Shown here one piece after another: positions 50,448-62,425 of a stretch of 64,000 nucleotides of DNA (its first letter is position 1; every line of letters starts with the position of its first letter). The notes under the pieces were generated by a model. It had not been told where the DNA came from. It searched no databases and worked only from the letters and a program-made list of their open reading frames with translations. Source of the DNA: UBA10649 sp963749905 (GTDB lineage: Bacteria > Actinomycetota > Actinomycetes > S36-B12); the NCBI GenBank assembly GCA_963749905.1, contig CAVVOF010000003.1:806001-870000 (forward strand). Reading direction: 5' to 3'. Position numbers and translations under genes: made by a program.

Positions 50448-51563
50448 TCAGCCGACTGCCTCGGGGTAGCGACTGAGGATTGCCTCGAGCTCGTGCAGCT
50501 CTGCACGTGCCACCGCGACGCATGCGGGGTCGAGCTTGCCGTCGGCAGCCATCCGTTCCAGTTCGCCGACTGCTCCGAGTGCCGACCACTCCCGCTTGTA
50601 CGGACGCTCGCTCACCAGTGCGTCGAACACGTCTGCCACGGAGATGATGCGCGCCTCAAGAGGGATCTGCTCACCGATCAGGCCGTGCGGGTAGCCCGAG
50701 CCGTCCATCGCCTCGTGATGCAGTTCGACGATGCTCTTCAGCATCTCGTCGTTCGGCAGGCTCTCGACCCGCAGGTCCACGGTGATTCGTTCGATCATCT
50801 CCCGGCCACGTGTCGTGTGGGTCTTCATGATCTCCCACTCGTCCGGGTCGAGTTTCCCTGGCTTGAGCAGGATCCGATCAGGGATGGCGATCTTCCCGAT
50901 GTCGTGGAGCGGCGCGTACAGGAAGATCTGCTCGACGAACTCATCGGGCAGCCCGCGCTCCGCAGCCAGACCCTTCGCAATGACCCGCGCGTACCGCGCC
51001 ATGCGCTGCAGGTGCGCGCCCGTCTCGAAGTCGCGGAACTCGGCGAAGTCGCGGGCCAGGCTCACCGTGCCGATGATCGATCGGATCGCCATGAGCTCGT
51101 TCTCGACGGACATGGCGATGAGGGTGGCGTTCAGGAGCAGCTCCCGCTGCAGCTGCGGGGTGAAGGTGTCTGGCTTCCTCGAGTCGAAGAACACGAAGCC
51201 GAGGAAGTCGCCCTGGTAGTACATCGGGACCGTGAATGAGGACTCGAAACCCTCCTTCAGCACGTAGGCACTGTGCGCGGTCGTGGGCTCGAGCGCGCCC
51301 TGGATTCCGCTGATTACCCGCAGTTCCTTCGTACGGGCCAAGTAGCTCAACGACTCGCTGTCGCTCAGCCGGTACTCATACGCCCGGAGGGGCTCGCCGC
51401 CCCGCGTCGAATGCAGGAACGTCTTGAGCAGGTCCTCGTCGGGGTCGTACAGCGCGCACGCCACCCGCTCGACGTCAGGAGCCACGACGAGCAGCTGGTC
51501 GTGCAGGCCCTGGATCCGCTCGCTCAGGTGGCGATACGACTGCGCGTTGACATCTAGGTCCAC
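50448..51563 (-). CDS. GAF/HD-GYP domain phosphodiesterase
   Basis: 371 residues: an N-terminal GAF-like sensor domain (about 20-175; VPMYYQGDFLGFVFFDSRK) and an HD-GYP domain (190-360). The HD pair is in LYAPLHDIGKIAIPDRIL and the GYP signature in HHEAMDGSGYPHGL, so the c-di-GMP phosphodiesterase site looks complete. GTG 51563 is chosen because GAGGAG lies 5 bases upstream. The same frame stays open upstream through the broken aminotransferase, giving a false long fusion. Confidence 0.88.
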   Translation of the reverse strand: MDLDVNAQSYRHLSERIQGLHDQLLVVAPDVERVACALYDPDEDLLKTFLHSTRGGEPLRAYEYRLSDSESLSYLARTKELRVISGIQGALEPTTAHSAYVLKEGFESSFTVPMYYQGDFLGFVFFDSRKPDTFTPQLQRELLLNATLIAMSVENELMAIRSIIGTVSLARDFAEFRDFETGAHLQRMARYARVIAKGLAAERGLPDEFVEQIFLYAPLHDIGKIAIPDRILLKPGKLDPDEWEIMKTHTTRGREMIERITVDLRVESLPNDEMLKSIVELHHEAMDGSGYPHGLIGEQIPLEARIISVADVFDALVSERPYKREWSALGAVGELERMAADGKLDPACVAVARAELHELEAILSRYPEAVG

Positions 51564-51670
51564 GACGACTCCTCGGCGGCAGCGCCCCCCGCTGCCCCCG
51601 CAAGAATCCCACGAATGGGCATTGCTCGCCCGCTGACCGACACCAACTTCTGGCGAATGCCATCCAGCGA

Positions 51671-53088
51671 TCAGGACCTGACGGCCTCCGCCAGCTCGGC
51701 GAACTCCGCCACCAGGAGGTCCATGTCGTCCTTCGTGTGCGCGAGCGAGACCAGCCACTGCTCGTCGAGCCCGGGAGGCGTGAGGATGCCGCGGTTGACG
51801 CCCCACAGCCAGCTGAGCTCGGCCATGCCGAAGTCGGTGCGCTTGTAGTCGCGGTAGTTGCGCAGGGCCGTGGGCGACCACGTGATCGCGCCCTTCACCC
51901 CGAAGCCGACCGTGTGCGGCGGGCAGTTCGTACTTGGTGATCAGGGAGTCCATCGCTGCCATCGCGTCGACGTTCAGCTTCTCCGCCTCGGCGAGTGCCT
52001 CATGGGTGCACACCTCGTCGACCGCCGCTGCCGCGGCCATGACGAGCGGGTTGCCGTTGTAGGTGCCGAAGTGCGGCATGCGGTTGTCGACGACGGCCGC
52101 CATGACCTCCGCGGTGCCGCCGAAGGCCGCCAGCGGCAGGCCGCCGCCGATGCTCTTGGCGAGGGTGACCAGGTCGGGCTTGACGCCCAGCCGCTGGGAC
52201 GCGCCCGCGTAGCCCGCGGTCAGGCCGGTCTTGACCTCGTCGAAGACGAGGAGGACGCCGTGCGCGTCGCAGGCCGCGCGAACGCCGGCGAGGTAGCCCT
52301 GATCCGGCAGCACGATGCCGATGTTCTCGAGCACCGGCTCCATGACCACGGCAGCAGACCTCGTCCGCATGCTCAGCGAGGATGTACTGCAGCCGCGGGA
52401 GGTCGTTGTAGGGCACCACGTGCACGGTGCCGGGCTCGACGTCGAACGGCACCACCGGAATGGGCGCGTCCTCGGGGCCGGCATCCTCGACGGCCGGCTT
52501 CACCGACACCGACAGGCCGTCGTAGCCGCCGTGGTAGCCGCCCTCGATCTTCACGATGGCCTTCTTGCCGGTGTAGGCACGCGCGGTGCGCACGGCGTAC
52601 ATGGTCGCCTCGGTACCGGAGTTGGTGAAGCGCAGGCGATCGAGCGAGAACCGCTGCTGGAACCGCTCGGCCACGACGGTCGCCGACGGCGACGGGGTGA
52701 CGAAGAGGGTGCCCGTCTCCTCGAGGGCCTCGGTCACCTTGGCCACGACGGTCGGGTTCAGGTGGCCGACGAGCATGGCCCCGAAGCCCATGGACAGGTC
52801 GAGCAGCTGCCGGTTGTCGACGTCGGTCAGCCACGCGCCGCGCGCCTTGACGATCGAGATGGGGTACGGGTCCCAGTGCTGGAAGGAGGAGGTCACGCCC
52901 AAGGGCAGGGACTCACTGGCCCGCACGTTGTGCTCCTTGGAGCCCGGCGTGTTGGCGGTGAAACGCTCCCACTCCGCGGCCAGCATCGCCTGCACGCGCC
53001 CGGCGTCCACCGGCACCGACGACGCGGGCACGTGACGCCACGCGGCTGGGTCGTGCGGGGGAACCTGGGTCGGGGCGTCGGCGGTCAT
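51671..53088 (-). pseudogene. class III aminotransferase, two frameshifts
   Basis: About 471 residues when two +1 insertions are removed. Frame one: WLTDVDNRQLLDLSMGFGAMLVGHLNP, FTNSGTEATMYAVRTARAYTGKK and KIEGGYHGGYDG. The first break (52350-52360) comes before AAVVMEPVLENIGIVLPD. Frame two holds VLLVFDEVKTGLTAGYAG and the PLP-Lys motif LAKSIGGGLPLAAFGG. The second break (51905-51915) comes before GAITWSPTALRNYRDY. Each break needs one base removed. It belongs to the same group as the intact gene at 40854 but keeps the usual SGTEA. GAGGAG precedes the start. Confidence 0.87.
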
Positions 53089-53152
53089 CGGACCACTCCT
53101 CTTCGGTAGGCGTGCGTCGATGCTACCGAGCGGGCCTGCCCCTCGTGGCCGT

Positions 53153-55831
53153 TCAGGATGGCCGGTGCACCGTCGCCCGATTGTCCATCCCGGCGTCCGC
53201 TCGCCGCGTCAGCCGCTTCTCCAGGCCCACGATGGCGGCGAGGACGGCGCCCAACACGGCGACGATCAGCCACCACGTCCATGGGAGCGGGGCGGTGTGG
53301 AACGCGATGTTCATGAACGGCACATAGGTGATCAGGAGCTGGAGCACGACCATCACGGCGACGCCGAGCAGGAGCGGCCGGTTCGACAGCAGCCCCACGG
53401 TCAGCACCGAGCGGTCCAGGACACGACAGTTCAGCAGGTAGCCGATCTCCATGGCGACGAATGCGTTGACGGCCACCGTGCGCGCCTGGTCCAGGGACAG
53501 CCCCTGCGCCTGGGCGAACTCGAACAGCCCGAAGCTGCCCACCAGCATGAGCGCGCCCACCAGCACGATCCGCCGCAGCAGCACCGGCGTGAGGATCGGT
53601 CGCGACGGCGGATGGGGCGGCCGGGTCATGATGTCCCGTTCCTTGGGCTCGAAGGCGAGCATCAGGCCGAGCGCGACCGCCGTGGTCATGTTGATCCACA
53701 GGATCTGCACGGGCAGCATCGGCAACGTCACTCCCGCCAGGATCGCGGCCAGGATCACCAACCCCTCGCCGAGATTCGTCGGCAGGGTCCAGGCGACGAA
53801 CTTGGTCAGGTTGTCGAAGACCCCACGCCCCTCCTCGACCGCGGCCTCGATGGTGGCGAAGTCGTCGTCGGTGAGGATCATGTCGGACGCCTCCTTGGCC
53901 ACCTCGGTGCCGATATCGCCCATCGCGATCCCGATGTCCGCCTGTCGAAGGGCCGGTGCGTCGTTGACGCCGTCGCCGGTCATCGCCACCACGTGCCCAC
54001 CGCGCTGCAGGGCCTCGACAATCCGCAGCTTCTGCTCCGGTGAGACGCGCGCCAGCGCATCCGCCTCGTCAATGCGCGCCCAGAGCTCCTCGTCGCCGAA
54101 CTCCGCGATCTGCACCCCGGTGACGACTCTCGGTTCCTCGGTCGCCCCGGCCGCCAGTCCTAGCTGACGGGCCACCGCGCGCGCCGTGTGCGCGTGATCC
54201 CCGGTGATCATCTTCACCTCGATGCCAGCCGTCTTGCACGCCGCCACTGCGGCCATCGCCTCAGGCCTGGGCGGGTCGGACATCGCCTGGAGCCCGAGGA
54301 AGGCGAGTGAGAGTCCGGCCAGCGCCTCCTGATCCAGCAGCCAGTCCTCCTCCACCTCGCACTCGGCGAAGGCCAGGACCCGCAGGGCACGCCCCGCGAA
54401 CTCGTCCACCGTCTGATGGACGCGAGGGACGTCGAGATCGTGACAAGTTCCGTCCGCGGCGCGCTCAAGGGCGCACAGCGCGAGGACCTCCTCGGCCGCG
54501 CCCTTGACTGTGACTCTCGCAACGCCGGTGTCAGGCTCACGGTGCACCGTCGCCATCATCCTGAGCTCGGCCGAGAACGGCATGGTGTCGAGGCGCTCCC
54601 ACCTCGCCCGATCGCCGAGTTCGACGCCCGGCACCGACTGGGCCGCGCGCAGGAGGGCCGTTTCGGTGGGATCGCCCACCGCGTTGCCGTCCTCGTCGAC
54701 GTCAGCGTCGTTGCAGAGCACCCCCGCCCAAAGGCAGGCGCGTGCCCCCGGACCAACATCGCCGCCGATGGAGTACGTCCGACCGTCGGCGTACACCGAC
54801 TGCACCGTCATGCGGTTCTGCGTGAGCGTGCCGGTCTTGTCGGTGCAGATGACGGTTGTGCTGCCGAGGGTTTCCGCGGCGGGCAGCCGCCTCATGATGG
54901 CGTTGCGGCGAGCCATGCGCGCGACGCCGATTGCCAGCGTGATGGTCACCGCCGCGGGCAGGCCCTCGGGGATGGCACCGACGGCCAGTGCGACCGCGGC
55001 CACCACCATGTCCGCAGCACTGGCGCCCCTGATCATTCCGACGACGAAGGTCACCGCGGCCAGCACGAGGATGGCCACCGTCAGCCACTTGCTGAAGCGA
55101 GCGAGCTTGCGCGTCAGCGGCGTTTCCACTCCCTCGGCCAGGCCGACCAGTTCGTGGATCCGGCCCACTTCGGTCTCCGCGCCGGTGGCCACCACAATCC
55201 CGGCGCCCGAGCCGGTCACGACCAGTGCGCCCGCGTACGCCATGTTGCGCCGGTCGGCCACCACGGTGGCGGACGGCAGCATCACGTTCTCCTTGGCCAC
55301 GGGGAAGGACTCGCCGGTGAGGGCGGACTCGTCGACCGACAGCTCCCGTACGCGGATCAGCCGCAGGTCGGCGGGCACCTTGTCGCCCGCATCCAGGAGG
55401 ACCAGGTCGCCGGGCACCACGTCGACGGAGTCAACGCGTTCACTGCGGCCGTTGCGGACCACCGTCGCCCAGGTGCGCGTCGCGGCGGCCAGCGCCTCCA
55501 GCGAACGGTCGGCCCGCGACTCCTGGACATACCCGACGATCGCGTTGACGAGGACGACACCGAGGATGACCGCGGTGTCGACGCCCTGCCCGACCGCCGC
55601 GGTGACGACGGCCGCGGCGAGCAGGACGTACACCAGCGGGTTGTGGAACTGGCGCAGGAAGCGCATCACCGGGCCATGCCCACGGCGAGTGGGCAATTGG
55701 TTGCTGCCGAAGATCTCCCGTCTCCGGTCAACCTCCGCCGCGCTGAGTCCGTGCTCGGGATCCGTCTCCATCAGCAGCACGAGCTCATGCACGGGAAGCT
55801 CGTGGTGTGCGTTGGATCGACGCTCCGGCAC
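53153..55831 (-). CDS. P-type cation-transporting ATPase (P2A, CtpF/PacL-like)
   Basis: 892 residues. Cation-ATPase N domain, ten membrane helices, the TGES loop (VDESALTGESFPV), helix 4 AVGAIPEGLPAAVTITLAIG with the PEGL ion site, phosphorylation motif CTDKTGTLTQNRMT and hinge MTGDGVNDAPALRQADIGIAMG. The pattern fits calcium or related P2A pumps; CtpF of M. tuberculosis is the nearest well-known relative and is part of the DosR regulon. Last gene of a four-gene operon with a two-component system and a GerMN lipoprotein (13 bp spacing). Ion specificity is inferred. Confidence 0.92.
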   Translation of the reverse strand: MPERRSNAHHELPVHELVLLMETDPEHGLSAAEVDRRREIFGSNQLPTRRGHGPVMRFLRQFHNPLVYVLLAAAVVTAAVGQGVDTAVILGVVLVNAIVGYVQESRADRSLEALAAATRTWATVVRNGRSERVDSVDVVPGDLVLLDAGDKVPADLRLIRVRELSVDESALTGESFPVAKENVMLPSATVVADRRNMAYAGALVVTGSGAGIVVATGAETEVGRIHELVGLAEGVETPLTRKLARFSKWLTVAILVLAAVTFVVGMIRGASAADMVVAAVALAVGAIPEGLPAAVTITLAIGVARMARRNAIMRRLPAAETLGSTTVICTDKTGTLTQNRMTVQSVYADGRTYSIGGDVGPGARACLWAGVLCNDADVDEDGNAVGDPTETALLRAAQSVPGVELGDRARWERLDTMPFSAELRMMATVHREPDTGVARVTVKGAAEEVLALCALERAADGTCHDLDVPRVHQTVDEFAGRALRVLAFAECEVEEDWLLDQEALAGLSLAFLGLQAMSDPPRPEAMAAVAACKTAGIEVKMITGDHAHTARAVARQLGLAAGATEEPRVVTGVQIAEFGDEELWARIDEADALARVSPEQKLRIVEALQRGGHVVAMTGDGVNDAPALRQADIGIAMGDIGTEVAKEASDMILTDDDFATIEAAVEEGRGVFDNLTKFVAWTLPTNLGEGLVILAAILAGVTLPMLPVQILWINMTTAVALGLMLAFEPKERDIMTRPPHPPSRPILTPVLLRRIVLVGALMLVGSFGLFEFAQAQGLSLDQARTVAVNAFVAMEIGYLLNCRVLDRSVLTVGLLSNRPLLLGVAVMVVLQLLITYVPFMNIAFHTAPLPWTWWLIVAVLGAVLAAIVGLEKRLTRRADAGMDNRATVHRPS

Positions 55832-55843
55832 CTTCCTCGCCTC

Positions 55844-56512
55844 CTACATGACGGTAATCAGTGACTGGAAGTCCGCCGCGGTCGCCGGCACGTCCAGCAG
55901 GCGGCCGTCGGGCAGCGGCACGGCGAGCGAGGTACCCGACTCGTCGATGAAGGCGACAGACTCTGCCCCCGCACCGGTCAGCGACAGGACGACCTGCCCC
56001 AGGAGCAGCACCTGCTCTGCTGGCGGCAGCGCCGGGAAGGCACTGCTCAACTGCACCGTCACCACGCCCGAGGCGGGCGGATCGACGGGCGGGCCGGAGG
56101 CGGGGGGCGCCTCGTCGGGATCGGCGGTCACGACCACCGCCAGCGGCAGTCCGGTGACCGGGTCAAGGGCGATGGTCCGCAGGCCCAGGTTGATGAGCAC
56201 GTCGCCTGGACCAGACGCCAGCCCGATCATGACGCTCTCGGCCGGGCTGCCCAGCGGCAGGTCCGAGGCCACCGCCACCAGGCCCTCCTCACGGACGAAC
56301 CACAGGTCGAGCACATCGGGCGTCGGCAGCACCGAAGCGGACGGCGAAGGTGTCGGTGAAGGACTTGGGGAGGGCCCCGTTGTCGGGACGCGGATCGGCG
56401 CAGGGATGACGTCCGGGGGGATCGCCTGCGGCTCCGACTGCAGCGACACGCCGCAGCCGGCCAGGCCCACGGTCAGCACGACCAGCACCATCACAAGCGT
56501 GGGAGCCTTCAT
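55844..56512 (-). CDS. GerMN-domain lipoprotein
   Basis: 222 residues. Lipobox VGLAGC gives lipid-modified Cys20, then a Pro/Ser-rich linker and a GerMN domain (about 65-215; VDPPASGVVTVQLSSAF). A lipoprotein of this type with an adjacent MtrB-like kinase recalls the LpqB-MtrAB arrangement, where the lipoprotein modulates the sensor. The start overlaps the kinase stop (ATGA). Confidence 0.82.
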   Translation of the reverse strand: MKAPTLVMVLVVLTVGLAGCGVSLQSEPQAIPPDVIPAPIRVPTTGPSPSPSPTPSPSASVLPTPDVLDLWFVREEGLVAVASDLPLGSPAESVMIGLASGPGDVLINLGLRTIALDPVTGLPLAVVVTADPDEAPPASGPPVDPPASGVVTVQLSSAFPALPPAEQVLLLGQVVLSLTGAGAESVAFIDESGTSLAVPLPDGRLLDVPATAADFQSLITVM

Positions 56513-57846
56513 CGCACCTCCCCGTCACTTGCCGGCAGCGTCGCGATGAAGCGAGCCCCACCCTCCGGGGAGTCGGTGATGCTGAGGTCGCCGCCGAGCA
56601 CGTGGGACTGCTCGAGCGCGATGGCCAGTCCCAGGCCGGCACCCGCGGTCTGCTTCGCCCGGTCCCCGCGGGTGAACGGCTCGAAGAGCCGCTCTCGGAT
56701 CTCCGGCGCGACGCCGGGACCCGCGTCGTCGACCATGATCGAGACGGTGTTCGGCTCGCGCCTGATGACGACCTGGACCACGCCCTGGCCGTGATGCTGC
56801 GCGTTGTCGACCAGGTTCCCGACGATGCGCTCGAAGCGCCGGCTGTCCGTCCGGATGGTCGGCGTGTCGCCCACCACGATGGCGGGATCGATGCCGCGCG
56901 CCTCCACCACCTCCCGGCACAGCGCAGCCACGTCCGCCGACTCGAACAGGGGCGGGTCGTCGGATCCGATTCGGCTGATCTCCAGCAGGTCGAGCAGCAT
57001 CTGGGACATGCGACGGACCTGCTTGGCGAGCACGTCGATGAGGCTCGCCTCCCGCTCGCCCAGGCGCTCCCGACGGCTCTCCAGCAACTCAGTGGTGCCC
57101 ATCACGGCGGTCAGCGGCGAGCGGAGCTCGTGGCTGACGTTCCCGGTGAAGCGGCGCTCGCGCGCGATCCTGTTCTGCACCGCCTGCGCCATGTCGTTGA
57201 ACGACTCCGCGATCGGGTCGAGATCCGGGTCACCGGTGAGGTCGATGCGGGTGGCCAGTTCGCCGCCGGCGATCCGCTGCGCACCCACGCCCAGTCGACG
57301 CACCGGGCCGAGGATCCGGCCCACGGCGGTGGCGCCGATGATGGCGCCGAGCACGCCGGCCACCAAGGTGAGGACGACGAGGATCCAGCCACCCCAGGTG
57401 AGCGTCTGGTGCAGGTCCCGCATGGGGAAGACCTCGACGTACATCGCCGACGCCGCGGGGATGGCGACGGCGTAGAACGGATCGCCGGAGACCGCGAAGA
57501 TCTGGCTGGCGCCCGTCGGGTCGGCGGCTTCCAGGAGCGCGGTCGGCAGCGCGTCAGGCTGGACGGTGACCGCGGACGTGTACCAGGTGCCCTCGGTCAG
57601 GATCATCGGCTGGGACGCCCCCACCGTGGGGATCTGGCTCAGGGTGTCGCTGGGGCTGACACCGGCCTCGAGGTAGGCCGCCACCGCTCGTGAGTCGAGT
57701 GCGGCACGCGTCAGTGCCGCACCCTCCCGCTGCCCGACGAGGTACCAGTTGGCAAATGCATAGGTGGTGATGGACACCGTCCCGGCGACAATCAGGGACA
57801 GCAGCGCAAATGCAAGCGCGACTCGTGTGCGCAGGCGCACCTTCAT
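56509..57846 (-). CDS. sensor histidine kinase (HAMP-HisKA-HATPase)
   Basis: 445 residues. Two helices (ALAFALLSLIVAGTVSITTY and GGWILVVLTLVAGVLGAIIG) flank an extracellular sensor domain. A HAMP follows, then HisKA with FTGNVSHELRSPLTAVMGT (phospho-His) and HATPase with NLVDNAQHHGQG, DDAGPGV and GAGLGLAIA. It resembles MtrB-type kinases. Partner of the response regulator coded 22 bp upstream. Confidence 0.9.
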   Translation of the reverse strand: MKVRLRTRVALAFALLSLIVAGTVSITTYAFANWYLVGQREGAALTRAALDSRAVAAYLEAGVSPSDTLSQIPTVGASQPMILTEGTWYTSAVTVQPDALPTALLEAADPTGASQIFAVSGDPFYAVAIPAASAMYVEVFPMRDLHQTLTWGGWILVVLTLVAGVLGAIIGATAVGRILGPVRRLGVGAQRIAGGELATRIDLTGDPDLDPIAESFNDMAQAVQNRIARERRFTGNVSHELRSPLTAVMGTTELLESRRERLGEREASLIDVLAKQVRRMSQMLLDLLEISRIGSDDPPLFESADVAALCREVVEARGIDPAIVVGDTPTIRTDSRRFERIVGNLVDNAQHHGQGVVQVVIRREPNTVSIMVDDAGPGVAPEIRERLFEPFTRGDRAKQTAGAGLGLAIALEQSHVLGGDLSITDSPEGGARFIATLPASDGEVR

Positions 57847-57868
57847 CGTGGGCTCCTCCCCGACCGCG

Positions 57869-58558
<690 letters not shown>

Positions 58559-58639
58559 GTCTCCATTCAACCCTGTCCGCGCTCCCGAGTCCCCACCCGC
58601 ACCCCGACACGTCCGAAATGCACGACATTTCCGGGCCTT

Positions 58640-58713
58640 TCCCCCGTCGGTCTTGAGGTTTGTGGTCGCAAAACGGGCGTTTTGCGACCACAAACCTCAA
58701 GACCGACGGGGGA
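58640..58713. repeat. palindromic element, family C copy 1
   Basis: Perfect 36-nt arms (58640-58675 and 58678-58713) with only 2 bp at the centre; the conserved core is TCTTGAGGTT...GTGGTCGCAAAACG. It lies between divergent genes (response regulator start 58558, universal stress protein start 58778), so it follows no gene end. Copies at 59593 and 63620. Confidence 0.93.
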
Positions 58714-58777
58714 GGGCCTCGCTGGGCGAGCAACCGGTCGCACGGCGAGCGAAACTGGAAACTGGAGGGAGGTCATC

Positions 58778-59581
58778 ATGACTGAGCTGCGCACACTGCC
58801 GACGATCACCTTCGGGGACGACGGATCCCCCGGAGCCGCCACTGCATGGGAGTGGCTGGTCGCCCAGCGCTGGACCGGATGGGCCGTGGACGTGGTGTCC
58901 GTGACCGACCCGCCCCCCGGCATCGAGTCCCTGTTCACACACGAGCCGCTTCACGACTTCATGCCGGATCTGCCGCGCGAGGTGCCGGCCGGCTGCGGGC
59001 TTGAACGGATCCGCTACCTGACCACGGCCTTCGACCCCCGGATCGTGCTGGCCGACCGACGGGACTGCGATCTCGTCGTCATCGGCGCGCGGGGACGCGG
59101 GCTGTTGAAGGCGCTGCACATCGGTAGCACCGCGGAGTGGCTGATCACCTGCCCGACCGCCCCGACGATCATCGCGCGAAGGGGCGCCCCGGTGCACAGC
59201 GTGCTCGCCTGCGTCGACGGCTCTCGGGATTCCAACGCCATGGTGGCCGTCCTCGCCAAACTGCCGTGGATCGCCGACACCACGGTGACCCTGCTGGCGG
59301 TCAGGGAGGCGGAGGGAGATCTGCTCGAGGAGACCCGCCCAGCCGCGCTGGAGCTGACGGCCGCTGGGGCCGCCGTCGAGACGGTGATCATCGAGCCCAA
59401 TCCCGAGGCACTGGTGGTGAACGTGCGCGGCTCGATCCTCGATCAGATCGAAGCTCGCGAGCCCGACCTGGTGGCCCTCGGGACCGCGGGACGCAGCGGC
59501 ATGGAGAGATTCCGGATGGGGTCGGTGGCCGGCACAATTGCCCACCACGCGTCCTGCTCCATCCTCCTCGCCCGCGCCTGA
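58778..59581 (+). CDS. universal stress protein, two Usp domains
   Basis: 267 residues. The second domain (about 140-265) has the ATP-binding pattern VLACVDGSRDSNA, ALGTAGRSGMERFRMGSVAG and a final SCSILLAR. The first domain is less typical (ITFGDDGSPGAATAWEWL; VIGARGRGLLKALHIGS). Such tandem proteins act in hypoxia and stress, and in mycobacteria many belong to the DosR regulon. No DosR box is seen in front of this gene. GGAGGGAGG precedes the ATG. The family C palindrome in front of the gene is not part of the coding region. Confidence 0.87.
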   Translation: MTELRTLPTITFGDDGSPGAATAWEWLVAQRWTGWAVDVVSVTDPPPGIESLFTHEPLHDFMPDLPREVPAGCGLERIRYLTTAFDPRIVLADRRDCDLVVIGARGRGLLKALHIGSTAEWLITCPTAPTIIARRGAPVHSVLACVDGSRDSNAMVAVLAKLPWIADTTVTLLAVREAEGDLLEETRPAALELTAAGAAVETVIIEPNPEALVVNVRGSILDQIEAREPDLVALGTAGRSGMERFRMGSVAGTIAHHASCSILLARA

Positions 59582-59592
59582 CTCGTCGTACT

Positions 59593-59664
59593 CCCTCGTC
59601 TGTCTTGAGGTTGGTGGTCGCAAAACGGCCGTTTTGCGACCACCAACCTCAAGACAGACGAGGG
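59593..59664. repeat. palindromic element, family C copy 2
   Basis: A perfect 72-bp palindrome without a loop (arms 59593-59628 and 59629-59664). It lies between the convergent stress-protein and oxidoreductase genes, 11 bp after one stop and 9 bp from the other. Arm sequence differs from copy 1 at three positions, each matched by the complementary change in the opposite arm. Confidence 0.93.
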
Positions 59665-59673
59665 GACCGCGGT

Positions 59674-60828
59674 CTACAGGTCGACCCAGGTGCCGGTGCG
59701 CGCCGATTCGACCATCGCGTCCAGGACGACCGCGCTGGCGACCGCGTCATCCAGAGTCGCCTGCTCCTGCCGCTCTCCTGCGATCGCCCTGACGAAGTGC
59801 ATCGCCTCGATCACCTTGGTGTCGTCGAAGCCCATCGCGAGACCGGCCCCCGGCTGGAAGGCCGCGTACTCGCCGTGCCCGGGACTCGCGAAGACCGTCT
59901 GCGTGGCCTGCTCCGAGTAGTCGTCTCCGCTGGAGAACTGGAGCTCGCCGGGTCGTCGGAAGTCCCAGCGCACCAGCCCCTTGGTGCCATGCACCTCCAG
60001 CGCGTAGTTGTTCTGCTCGCCCACCGCCGCGCGGTTCGCCTCGCACACGGCCAGGGCACCGGACGACATCCGCAGCAACGCGACCACGTAGTCCTCGTTC
60101 TCGACGTCACCGAAGGTCAGGTCCGGCTCATCGAGGTCGAGGACGGCGTAATGGCTGGCCACCTCCGCGATCGGGCGGCGCGGGATCTGGATCGCCGTCT
60201 GCGCGACGAGCGCCTCCACATCGCCCAGCAGGTAGCGCAGGAGATCGACGCCGTGAGACGCCAGGTCGCCCAGCACCCCGTGACCACCGTCCTTGAGGGT
60301 GAAGCGCCAGCTCAGCGGGCTGCCCGGGTGCGCCGCGTAGTCGGTGAACAGCTGCACCCTCGCGTGGGCCACCCGCCCTATCGCTCCCGAGGCGATGAGA
60401 TTCCGTGCGTGCGCGACCGCCGGGACCTGTCGGTAGTTGAAGCCCACGCAGCCCACGACGCCGTTCGCCCGCACGGCGTCGCGGACCGCCTTGGCATCCT
60501 CGGCCGACAGTCCGACGGGCTTCTCGATCCACAGGTGCTTTCCCGCCTGTGCGACCGCCACCGCTACCTCCCGGTGCAGGAAGTTCGGCACCGTCACGCT
60601 GACTGCCTGGATCTCCGGGTCCGCCACCAACTCGTGCCAGTCGGACGTCACCGCGCCTCCGTGCCGTGTCGCGAAGTCCTCGGCGACCGTGGGGCCGGTC
60701 TCCGCCACCGCGACGAGTTCCGGCCTGAGCGGCAGGTCGGCCCAGTGCTCAGCCGCCCGGCGGTACGCGCGGGCATGCACGTGACCCATCCAGCCCGCGC
60801 CGATGATGCCGACCTTGAGGGTGCTCAT
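59674..60828 (-). CDS. Gfo/Idh/MocA family oxidoreductase
   Basis: 384 residues. LKVGIIGAGWMGHVHARAY binds NAD(P), AGKHLWIEKPVGLSAEDAK has the EKP Lys, and GVLGDLASHGVDLLRYLLG has the catalytic-type His. Close in design to the 45174 protein but a different subgroup (inositol/glucose dehydrogenase-like). It lies downstream of the polyol dehydrogenases and may act in the same pathway. ATG 60828 is used because GGGAG lies 9 bases before it; the upstream extension has no family sequence. Confidence 0.87.
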   Translation of the reverse strand: MSTLKVGIIGAGWMGHVHARAYRRAAEHWADLPLRPELVAVAETGPTVAEDFATRHGGAVTSDWHELVADPEIQAVSVTVPNFLHREVAVAVAQAGKHLWIEKPVGLSAEDAKAVRDAVRANGVVGCVGFNYRQVPAVAHARNLIASGAIGRVAHARVQLFTDYAAHPGSPLSWRFTLKDGGHGVLGDLASHGVDLLRYLLGDVEALVAQTAIQIPRRPIAEVASHYAVLDLDEPDLTFGDVENEDYVVALLRMSSGALAVCEANRAAVGEQNNYALEVHGTKGLVRWDFRRPGELQFSSGDDYSEQATQTVFASPGHGEYAAFQPGAGLAMGFDDTKVIEAMHFVRAIAGERQEQATLDDAVASAVVLDAMVESARTGTWVDL

Positions 60829-60949
60829 GGCGTCCAGCTCCCACCTCATCCGGGGTTCTACAGTCGCAACTCGATCCAATCACGGCGAGTGTCGTCACGG
60901 GGCGCTGAGCGACAGTCGTGCAACCCGCCTCCCATACGCGCGGACGCGG

Positions 60950-62421
<1,472 letters not shown>

Positions 62422-62425
<4 letters not shown>

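Noticed and set aside
50448..52484. One long minus-strand frame that joins an aminotransferase part to the HD-GYP protein
   Set aside because: The join is accidental. The aminotransferase part is one piece of a frameshifted gene, and the HD-GYP gene has its own GTG with GAGGAG at 51563.
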